Of a stretch of 22,115 nucleotides of DNA, positions 1-5,184 are shown in pieces. Each line of letters opens with the position of its first letter. The stretch's first letter is position 1. Source of the stretch: Victivallales bacterium (GTDB lineage Bacteria > Verrucomicrobiota > Lentisphaeria > Oligosphaerales > Oligosphaeraceae); NCBI GenBank assembly GCA_017615955.1, contig JAFZZD010000731.1:1-22115 (forward strand), given 5' to 3'. A program made the position numbers and the translations under genes. A model generated the notes under the pieces. It was given only the letters and a program-made list of their open reading frames with translations. It did not search any database and had not been told where the DNA came from.

Positions 1-1
1 A

Positions 2-439
2 TTCAGCTTCATCCGGCAGACGGCGACACGCATCGAGCCGCGCCCGTATGAGGTGGAGGACTGGGAGGAAGACCCAGAGACGCACGAGCGTCGCAAGACA
101 GGGACGCACACCGAATGGCGCGACACGGAGATCCAGGTGGACGCAAGCTACATCCAGGTGCTTGACTGGACATACACGCCCATCCCAGAGCCTGAGCCAG
201 TCCCATTGCCGACAAGATTCACCAAGGGGACGCTGCTGGAGGCTTTGCGCGGGTGCGGTCTGTATGATCAGGCAAAAACGATCTACGCCAGCGACCTTGA
301 TTTGCAGATCGCCTGGGCGGGATTTGCCGACATTGATCTTCAGTATCCAGCCGCGCAGTCCATAATGCAGCAGTATCCAGAGCTTTTCAGCGCGGCCAAT
401 GTGGAGCGGCTTCTTGCATGGATCAGGGACAACGAGTAG
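2..439 (+). CDS. Tail-region protein, 5'-truncated (hypothetical)
   Basis: The reading frame is already open at base 2 and has no convincing start inside the window, so the gene begins upstream. A GTG at 53 is in frame but has no reason to be the true start. The visible 145 residues have an acidic, aromatic N-terminal part, a proline-rich hinge at about residues 59-70 (PIPEPEPVPLP) and a compact helical C-terminus rich in Leu, Ala and Gln. I do not recognise a family. It sits just upstream of small membrane proteins that look like a lysis cassette, where tail-fibre or tail-fibre-assembly genes normally end in lambda-like phages. A role at the distal tail is therefore inferred from position only. 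Confidence 0.6.
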   Translation, partial: FSFIRQTATRIEPRPYEVEDWEEDPETHERRKTGTHTEWRDTEIQVDASYIQVLDWTYTPIPEPEPVPLPTRFTKGTLLEALRGCGLYDQAKTIYASDLDLQIAWAGFADIDLQYPAAQSIMQQYPELFSAANVERLLAWIRDNE

Positions 440-449
440 GGGAATGCGG

Positions 450-671
450 ATGGGAAACAGCATGGCGCAATATGGCTTCAAGGTGCTTATGACAATTCTG
501 CTGGGCATCATAGCTTATGTCTGGCAGGGGAACGCAACCAAGCTGGCAGAACTGGAGAAATCCGTCGTGCAGCTACGCTTCGACATTATAGAGATGAGGG
601 CATCAATGCTATCAAAACAGGATGTCCAGGAAATTGTCAACGCGGAATTGCTGAAGAGAGGTTTACCATGA
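450..671 (+). CDS. Small one-helix membrane protein, candidate holin or lysis accessory
   Basis: This 73-residue protein has a hydrophobic segment at about residues 9-26 (FKVLMTILLGIIAYVW), followed by a charged heptad-like helix (LAELEKSVVQLRFDIIEMRASM) and a basic C-terminus. One membrane helix plus a coiled coil is common among small phage lysis-module proteins, but no diagnostic motif is present. The frame is open back to an ATG at 399. The ATG at 450 is preferred because AGGGGA (438-443) lies 6 nt upstream, whereas the ATG at 444 directly abuts it. The stop overlaps the next start (ATGA at 668-671), so the two are probably co-translated. The holin assignment is inference. Confidence 0.55.
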   Translation: MGNSMAQYGFKVLMTILLGIIAYVWQGNATKLAELEKSVVQLRFDIIEMRASMLSKQDVQEIVNAELLKRGLP

Positions 672-823
672 AAGAAGCAAGAAATTTCTATTTTACCTGC
701 GGCGCACTGCTGATTGTGATTGTGATGTCAGGCATCTACGGCATAGTGAAGGCCGATGAATGCAGACGGCTGGCGCTGGAGAATGCGCTGCTTAAAGTGC
801 AACTGGCGACAAGACCTGAATAA
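668..823 (+). CDS. 51-residue one-helix membrane protein, candidate holin or spanin-like
   Basis: The frame runs from an ATG that overlaps the previous stop to a TAA that overlaps the next start (TAATG). Residues 7-27 are strongly hydrophobic (FYFTCGALLIVIVMSGIYGIV). A short charged tail with a leucine/alanine repeat and one cysteine (C32) follows. There is no lipobox, so it is not an obvious Rz1-type lipoprotein. Two consecutive one-helix proteins in tightly overlapping genes after the tail genes suggest a lysis cassette, but no endolysin is visible. The coupled overlaps on both sides are the main support for its being a real gene. Confidence 0.55.
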   Translation: MKEARNFYFTCGALLIVIVMSGIYGIVKADECRRLALENALLKVQLATRPE

Positions 824-1185
824 TGCTGAAGCGCCGCGAGTTTGAAGACGCCAGCAGGGGCCGCGTCTATGTTCTTGAAGCCCCGCTCCGGTTTACTGTG
901 AAGGGGCTGGCGCTTGAAGTGCCCGAGGGCTTTGAATCTGACGGGTGCTCATGTCCCAGATGGCTTTGGCCGCTGTTCTCGCCAGCAAGGGAAGCCAGAT
1001 ATCTTGAGGCCGCAATATGCCACGACTACTTGTATGCAACACACGCAGTATCACGCAAGGACGCCGACAAGTGGTATAGGGACGCGCTGAGGGAAGCCGG
1101 ATGCACTGCGGCCACGGCATACGCTGGATATTTGGCACTTAGGCTTTGCGGCGGCAGTCACTGGGATAATTCCACAGAAATTTGA
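823..1185 (+). CDS. DUF1353-family phage protein
   Basis: The 120-residue product matches the phage DUF1353 pattern: a beta-rich N-terminus ending in GFESDGCSCPRWLWP (usual form GF-x-TD-x-ASVP), then AAICHDYLY (the conserved HD-W/Y-LY motif, H67-D68), then RKDADKWYRDAL and a glycine-rich C-terminal AGYLALRLCGG. The function of the family is unknown. It is common in tailed-phage genomes near tail or lysis genes, and its conserved His/Asp pair has prompted suggestions of an enzymatic role. The start overlaps the previous stop by one base. The stop TGA (1183-1185) lies inside the -35 box of the following RNA promoter, so this gene ends exactly where the next transcription unit begins. Confidence 0.8.
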   Translation: MLKRREFEDASRGRVYVLEAPLRFTVKGLALEVPEGFESDGCSCPRWLWPLFSPAREARYLEAAICHDYLYATHAVSRKDADKWYRDALREAGCTAATAYAGYLALRLCGGSHWDNSTEI

Positions 1186-1210
1186 CAAGACAGAAAACCG
1201 AATATATTAA
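1182..1210 (+). promoter_or_regulatory. Sigma70-type promoter of the solitary-repeat RNA
   Basis: A perfect -35 box TTGACA (1182-1187) is followed after 17 bp by TATTAA (1205-1210). A slightly better -10, TATATT (1203-1208), sits at 15-bp spacing. Either predicts transcription starting near 1215-1218, immediately at the 5' end of the CRISPR-like repeat. The -35 box overlaps the stop codon of the upstream gene. The promoter appears constitutive; I see no operator dyad over it. Confidence 0.75.
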
Positions 1211-1216
1211 GCGGCT

Positions 1217-1249
1217 GTCAGCATCCTTTTAATTTCTACTCTTGTAGAT
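1217..1249 (+). CRISPR. Single type V-A (Cas12a) direct repeat, no array
   Basis: The 33-nt element begins GTCA, continues GCATCCTTTT and ends with the invariant Cas12a handle AATTTCTACTCTTGTAGAT. The Acidaminococcus-type full repeat as I remember it begins GTCAAAAGACC, then T-rich. The phage copy therefore keeps the GTCA start, the CC-T(4) junction and the whole 3' half, and is about 2 nt shorter with changes only in the 5' half that Cas12a trims away. No second copy and no cas gene were found in the window. Conservation limited to the Cas12a-binding half argues for selection on binding. Confidence 0.85.
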
Positions 1250-1292
1250 GATATATGGGTGCTGTGAGTTGAAACGCCTTAGACAAGGCCGG

Positions 1293-1322
1293 GGCCATTG
1301 ATGCAGCGTCAATGGCCTTTTT
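1293..1322 (+). terminator. Rho-independent terminator of the solitary-repeat RNA
   Basis: A perfect 9-bp stem GGCCATTGA (1293-1301) / TCAATGGCC (1309-1317) encloses the 7-nt loop TGCAGCG and is followed by five T (1318-1322). It ends the small RNA and separates it from the gene starting 15 nt downstream. Confidence 0.9.
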
Positions 1323-1337
1323 ACTGAAGACGCCGCA

Positions 1338-2216
1338 ATGAAAATCAAGTGCCCATACTGCAAGCAGTCATACGATCTGACAGATGCCGACATCCAGGCA
1401 TTCGCCGGACAGAGCCTGCAATGTGAACAATGCAGCAGGGCATTCAGCCTGCAGGAAGCGATGCCCGCCGTGGAAGAATACCTGAAGCTGTTGAAATGTC
1501 AGCAGCGCCTTGCTGATGCCAGGGGGAATGTTGCCACGGCAAAGACAGCGCTGAAGGAATGCGGGAAGACGGGCACGGGCGACTACTTTGACGAGGGGCG
1601 CTTCGACAGGGCCGCCGCCGAAATGGAACTTGACGCAATGCGCTGGGATCTGGACAGGCTGAAGGAGGATGCGGCTGAAGCGAAGCAGCTTTATCAGGCG
1701 GCAAAAAGCGACCTTCCCAAAATCAGGGAAAGCAAAAGCATATATGCAGTCCAAATGTATGACCTGTTTGAACGTGGATTCCTGAAGGCCCCGATATCAG
1801 CTGATGACAAGGAGCGCATTCTGCGATATATCCAGATGGGAAATTGCACGGACATGCTGGAGGAAATCACGCACAACAAGGCGCTGTGGTATTGCCTGAC
1901 AGGGGAATATGCAGCGATCTGCGACAAGCTGTGCGCAAGGTATTTGCCCATGCTGGGGCATGATTACACCGAGGATGGGACGATCACGGACAAGCAAGCG
2001 GCGCTTTTGGTTAAATTTGGGCTGGAGGCTGGACAGGTGGAAAAGATCAGCAAGCAGGATGCAAGCTGGCTGATTACGATGATACTGAACAAGGACGGCG
2101 AGGCGCTTGACGGCTGGCTGTACGAATTCAGGCACTGCGAGAACAAAACTGCATTGCTGGCGATGATCCAGCGATTCAGCGCGGCCCCCGTGGTCATTCC
2201 CCCGCCTAAAGACTAG
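1338..2216 (+). CDS. N-terminal zinc-ribbon protein with coiled coil, unknown function
   Basis: The 292-residue product starts with an MJ0042-type zinc ribbon: CPYC at residues 5-8 and CEQC at 29-32, with the intervening YDLTDADIQ...GQSLQ pattern typical of that motif. A long charged helical stretch (about residues 45-130) follows, then an all-alpha C-terminal part without recognised motifs, ending in a proline-rich tail. It starts 15 nt after the terminator of the solitary-repeat RNA and has no good Shine-Dalgarno sequence, so expression probably depends on read-through or an unseen promoter. It lies in the stretch between lysis and integrase genes where temperate phages often carry accessory (moron) genes. 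A link to anti-defence is speculation from position alone. Being DNA-, RNA- or protein-binding is all the zinc ribbon permits. Confidence 0.75.
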   Translation: MKIKCPYCKQSYDLTDADIQAFAGQSLQCEQCSRAFSLQEAMPAVEEYLKLLKCQQRLADARGNVATAKTALKECGKTGTGDYFDEGRFDRAAAEMELDAMRWDLDRLKEDAAEAKQLYQAAKSDLPKIRESKSIYAVQMYDLFERGFLKAPISADDKERILRYIQMGNCTDMLEEITHNKALWYCLTGEYAAICDKLCARYLPMLGHDYTEDGTITDKQAALLVKFGLEAGQVEKISKQDASWLITMILNKDGEALDGWLYEFRHCENKTALLAMIQRFSAAPVVIPPPKD

Positions 2217-2270
2217 CGCGGGGCCAGGGAATCGCCCACTGAAGAAAAAAAAATCAAAAATAATCAAAAT

Positions 2271-2326
2271 AATTACGCCATTTTATTTGCACTAGTCACG
2301 ATTAGTGTTATATTATTGGCGTAATT
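2271..2326. other. Putative phage attachment site (attP) for the serine integrase
   Basis: This 56-bp imperfect palindrome is centred between 2298 and 2299. The outer arms AATTACGCCA (2271-2280) and TGGCGTAATT (2317-2326) are perfect 10-bp inverted repeats. The inner arms CACTA (2290-2294) and TAGTG (2303-2307) share the same centre, and 19 of 28 positions pair symmetrically. The two central bases, AC, are not self-complementary. Large serine integrases use attP sites of about 50 bp with this design, usually beside their gene; here the integrase starts 47 bp downstream. The same sequence could be an operator, since promoter-like elements lie within it. Confidence 0.55.
2287..2314 (+). promoter_or_regulatory. 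Possible integrase promoter within the dyad
   Basis: TTGCAC (2287-2292) and TATATT (2309-2314) are separated by 16 bp, with the inner dyad CACTA/TAGTG covering the spacer. The -10 is good and the -35 matches only in its TTG. If it is real, integrase bound to attP would repress its own transcription. Confidence 0.35.
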
Positions 2327-2373
2327 GTTGACAATCTAGGGAAATTTTCAAGGGAATCAAGGAGAAAAGGACA

Positions 2374-4128
2374 ATGAAGAACGCGATAATCTACGCCAGG
2401 CAGAGCTTCGGGAAGGAAGAAAACAGCCTTAGTATTGCGGAGCAGGTCCAGTCATGCAAGGACTATGCGCAGGCCCAGGGGATGAAGGTGCTGGCAGTCT
2501 TCCAGGACAGCAACTGCTCCAGTGAACTTTATCCAGACTGCGAGGAAGGCCGCGCCCAGTGCAAGCTAGACAAGGCCTTTCAGAAATGGCAAAGGGACCA
2601 GCGGACGCCTGGGCGCAAGGAATTCAAGAAGGGGCTCGGCGATGCCTTCAATTTCATAGAGCAGCGCCATCCCGACTGCCTTATCGTCTATAACCGCAAT
2701 AGGCTCGGGCGGGTGGTCATGGACTCCCAGCTAAACAAATTCTTTAATCAGTTTTTCAAGGAACATGGAACACGCCTCGCCTGCTTGCAGGAGAATCTCG
2801 TAATGGACCTACGCAAGGATTCACCAATGATGCAGCTGTTTATGGAAATGAAAAACCAGATGGATGATATGTCACTTGAGGAAAAAAAGGCGGCTTCCAT
2901 TGCGGTTAAGAACAGGCTGAAGGATGAGCGCAAAATCTATTCAAGGGCATACGCCGTGCTGTGGGACAAGACGGCCAAGAAGATTTCATTCGATCCAATT
3001 GGCGTGGAAGTCGTGAAAGAGATCTTCAAGATGTTTCTGGCCGGGGCAAGTTGGAACGGACTTATGAACTGGCTGAACATGAACAAAAAGAACCTTGTCA
3101 ATGTCTGTGGGAAACGCACGGCGAAGCAATGGTACATAACAAATGTAATTCATATGATCCAAAATCCCGTGTATTGTGGTTACAGCTACGACACGCAAAA
3201 GGTATTGGGGAAGATCGCAAATCTTGAAGGTGACGCTCCCATCAGCTATCTTGACTGGAAAAAGGCGCAGGAGCTGTGCAAGGAGCGCACGGCATACAGC
3301 AGAGACGCACATCCTGAGACGAACTCCAGGACGGGCTACAACCTGAACGGCCACAAGAACAGAGCCGAGACGGAGCTTCGCTTCCATCCATACACGGGGC
3401 TTATCTACTGCCCCTGCGGAAGGCGCATGATTCACCGCATGGACCACGGAAAATCCATCTATGAATGCAGGAACGGCAGAGACCACACTGGCGCACGTCT
3501 TCAGATGGACGCCAGTTTCATCAAGGCCATTGAGGCACTTATGAAGCTTCGCCTTTGGGAGGTCACGGCAAAGGCCCAGGCTGGCCAGTCAGCCGAGGCC
3601 CGCATTGCAGACCTTACGGCGCAGCTTGACCAGATTAACCAGAAGCGCCAGCGCATGTTCGATCTCGCCACGGAGGGCGAGCTGGGCGGCGAATTCAAGG
3701 CCCAGTTTGATGCGCTGAAGGTCAGACGCGCTGAAATCGAGGAGGCCTTGAACGTTGCCAAGGCCGAGCAGGATCAGGACTGGAAGGCTGTTGCCTGCGC
3801 CTGCGTGGCGAAATACACGGCGCTTGAGGCTGGCACGCTTGACCATCTTGAATATAAAGAGGTCCTGAATGCCACAATCAAAAAGATTACAGTCCAGGCA
3901 GACAAACTGGAGGTCATTCTCTGGGATGATGCCAAAATCGACATTCAGAGAATCACCACGGACAAGCGGGGGCATAAGGTGGTCGAGGACATAGGGGACA
4001 TTCCCCTCCCCAATGATGATTTTATGAATCGTCAGGGAAAACGGATCATTCTTATGAATTCTAAATCAAGGATAATCAAGTCGGTTTCGGCAGACTGGGA
4101 CGACGGCGAATGCCACATTTCCTACTGA
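2374..4128 (+). CDS. Large serine recombinase (phage integrase)
   Basis: This 584-residue site-specific recombinase should integrate the phage at a bacterial attB and, with a directionality factor, excise it. The N-terminal resolvase domain (about 1-185) carries the YARQS motif with the nucleophile candidate S11, the downstream NRNRLGR helix and a long alpha-E helix (DDMSLEEKKAASIAVKNRLK). The recombinase domain (about 190-330) contains WYITNVIHMIQNPVYCG, the usual TVxxILxNPxYxG motif. A Cys-rich ribbon (YCPCGRR...YECRNG) and a coiled coil (about 405-470) follow, typical of large serine integrases. An insertion of about 30 residues lies between the catalytic DSNCS and the RKEF segment. The start is supported by AAGGAG (2359-2364), 9 nt upstream. 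A 56-bp dyad resembling attP lies just upstream. Confidence 0.93.
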   Translation: MKNAIIYARQSFGKEENSLSIAEQVQSCKDYAQAQGMKVLAVFQDSNCSSELYPDCEEGRAQCKLDKAFQKWQRDQRTPGRKEFKKGLGDAFNFIEQRHPDCLIVYNRNRLGRVVMDSQLNKFFNQFFKEHGTRLACLQENLVMDLRKDSPMMQLFMEMKNQMDDMSLEEKKAASIAVKNRLKDERKIYSRAYAVLWDKTAKKISFDPIGVEVVKEIFKMFLAGASWNGLMNWLNMNKKNLVNVCGKRTAKQWYITNVIHMIQNPVYCGYSYDTQKVLGKIANLEGDAPISYLDWKKAQELCKERTAYSRDAHPETNSRTGYNLNGHKNRAETELRFHPYTGLIYCPCGRRMIHRMDHGKSIYECRNGRDHTGARLQMDASFIKAIEALMKLRLWEVTAKAQAGQSAEARIADLTAQLDQINQKRQRMFDLATEGELGGEFKAQFDALKVRRAEIEEALNVAKAEQDQDWKAVACACVAKYTALEAGTLDHLEYKEVLNATIKKITVQADKLEVILWDDAKIDIQRITTDKRGHKVVEDIGDIPLPNDDFMNRQGKRIILMNSKSRIIKSVSADWDDGECHISY

Positions 4129-4212
4129 AAAAGGGAGTCAATTTTCTGAACCCCCCGAATTTTTTAACGCTATATCATAAATGTAGAAACACTTTCAAAC
4201 TGGAGGTGAGAT

Positions 4213-4428
4213 ATGGAAGACACCAACATCAACATCAAAGAAAAGCATGAGGCCACACTGAAGACCTGGCTTTGCAGGAAGGAAGTTGCCGACATGCTGG
4301 GAGTGCATCCATACACGATAGGCCGCTGGGAGGCGCAAGGGAAGATTCGACCAGTGCGCTTTTCAAGGCGGCTTTATCGGTATGATGCGGAGACTATCAG
4401 AGAATTCGCACAAAAGGGCATCAACTAA
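4213..4428 (+). CDS. Excisionase/MerR-like HTH DNA-binding protein
   Basis: This 71-residue protein consists almost entirely of a winged-helix HTH_17-type domain: LCRKEVADMLGVHPYTIGRWEAQGKIRPVRFSRRLYRYDAETI, with the helix-turn-helix at about 24-43 and the wing at about 44-58. Such small proteins act as excisionases (recombination directionality factors) or as transcription regulators. It is the first gene after the integrase and has a strong ribosome-binding site (GGAGGTGAGAT before the ATG), so excisionase is a natural guess. A second protein of the same fold lies at 4852-5082, and either could be the directionality factor. Confidence 0.75.
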   Translation: MEDTNINIKEKHEATLKTWLCRKEVADMLGVHPYTIGRWEAQGKIRPVRFSRRLYRYDAETIREFAQKGIN

Positions 4429-4444
4429 ACGAGAGGCACTGAAA

Positions 4445-4702
4445 ATGAAAAAGACTTTCACTAAGAAGAATTTTACGGCGAAACAGCAGTATGTTGGCAA
4501 GTTCGATGCGGTCATTGGAAACGTGACCATGACCATTGCCAGCGGTAAGTACCTGGCAGAAATGGCGCATCTTGACGAGACCCCATTCAACGCATGGCTT
4601 CGCGGCAGGGAAATCGAACCTGTCATGAAGATCTCCCAGAATGCCTGGTTTTACGATTATCGAGGGACAGTGGATGCGATGACCGCCTCGGGGCTGCTTT
4701 AG
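4445..4702 (+). CDS. Small basic protein, hypothetical
   Basis: The 85-residue product has a lysine-rich N-terminus (MKKTFTKKNFTAKQQ) and a mixed body with WLRGREIEP and AWFYDYRGTVDAM. I recognise no domain. The ATG at 4445 is chosen because GAGAGG (4431-4436) lies 8 nt upstream; the longer in-frame start at 4382 would run far into the HTH gene. It sits 16 nt after that HTH gene and directly before a perfect hairpin, closing a small operon behind the integrase. A role in early control or as a recombination partner is possible but unsupported. Confidence 0.6.
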   Translation: MKKTFTKKNFTAKQQYVGKFDAVIGNVTMTIASGKYLAEMAHLDETPFNAWLRGREIEPVMKISQNAWFYDYRGTVDAMTASGLL

Positions 4703-4712
4703 GACAAGAAAA

Positions 4713-4748
4713 AGGCTCCTGGCGAAAAAGACAAAAAACCAGGAGCCT
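4713..4748. terminator. Perfect hairpin, T-tract on the minus strand
   Basis: AGGCTCCTGG (4713-4722) and CCAGGAGCCT (4739-4748) form a perfect 10-bp stem with a 16-nt A-rich loop. On the + strand it is followed only by ATATTTA. On the - strand the stem is followed by TTTTT, so it should terminate leftward transcription best. It could serve both directions weakly. Confidence 0.65.
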
Positions 4749-4851
4749 ATATTTAGGGAAACTGCTTGAAATATAGCTTGTTTTTTAGCTTTTGAAGAAT
4801 ACCAATGACTACAAGTTTTACGCTATGGCAATAGCAAGGAGGAATGTTGAA

Positions 4852-5082
4852 ATGACCGACATAATCACTGTCGAAATCCCTAGGCTGCTGACAGGTAACC
4901 AGGCCTGCGCCCTATTGGGCATCCACCGCAACACTTTACGCAGGTGGGAACGCTCGGGGCTTATCACGCCAATTAAGTACAATGTCAATTGCTACAGGTA
5001 CAGGGCCGACGAGGTCGCGGCGCTGGCGTGTGGAGAGGTCAGGACCTGGGATTTGAAAGAAAATGAGAATGCCCCGCGCTGA
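4852..5082 (+). CDS. Second HTH_17 / MerR-like DNA-binding protein
   Basis: The 76-residue product has an HTH core LTGNQACALLGIHRNTLRRWERSGLITPIKYNVNCYRYRADEVAAL, which aligns with the protein at 4213-4428 (bait motifs LG-x-H-xx-T-xx-RWE and YRY). The ATG at 4852 is preferred because a full AAGGAGG (4836-4842) lies 9 nt upstream; a TTG at 4792 extends the frame but has no such site. It is the last gene before the replication protein, and the arms TTCTA (5151-5155) / TAGAA (5162-5166) lie between them. Candidate excisionase, regulator of replication or lysogeny regulator. Confidence 0.75.
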   Translation: MTDIITVEIPRLLTGNQACALLGIHRNTLRRWERSGLITPIKYNVNCYRYRADEVAALACGEVRTWDLKENENAPR

Positions 5083-5184
5083 CCTGTCAGGGAATTGGCA
5101 GCGCAGGGCACCGGGAAGCATCGGCAGAAATGACGCCGCCTTTGCATTCCTTCTAATAATATAGAAGCGTCCAGAGGAAAAACA

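Larger units (their letters stand above)
1217..1322 (+). ncRNA. Solitary Cas12a-repeat RNA (candidate type V-A RNA anti-CRISPR or single crRNA)
   Basis: A predicted RNA of about 106 nt is framed by its own promoter and terminator. From 5' to 3' it contains a near-full-length type V-A CRISPR repeat (1217-1249) and a 26-nt linker (1250-1275). A perfect 5-bp hairpin GCCTT-AGAC-AAGGC (1276-1289) and the terminator hairpin (1293-1317) follow. The repeat ends in TAATTTCTACTCTTGTAGAT (1230-1249), which as I recall equals the handle bound by Acidaminococcus Cas12a. Its stem is TCTAC/GTAGA (1235-1239 and 1244-1248) with loop TCTT. No open reading frame explains the interval. Phage-borne solitary repeat units are known to act as RNA anti-CRISPRs (Racrs) that trap Cas proteins. 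Cas12a needs only a 5' handle plus a 3' guide, so a functional single crRNA is also possible. Confidence 0.85.

Noticed and set aside
1217..1275. A conventional CRISPR array at the Cas12a-like repeat
   Set aside because: Only one repeat is present, and a hairpin and terminator follow instead of a second repeat; no cas genes are nearby.
1264..1277. GAGTTGAAAC downstream of the Cas12a repeat resembling the end of type I/III CRISPR repeats
   Set aside because: The similarity is only about 8 nt (GTTGAAAC), lacks the rest of such a repeat and is not repeated; chance is likely.
2328..2356. TTGACA (2328-2333) as the integrase promoter
   Set aside because: The sequence 17 bp downstream is AGGGAA, with no -10 resemblance; the TTGCAC/TATATT pair inside the dyad is more plausible.
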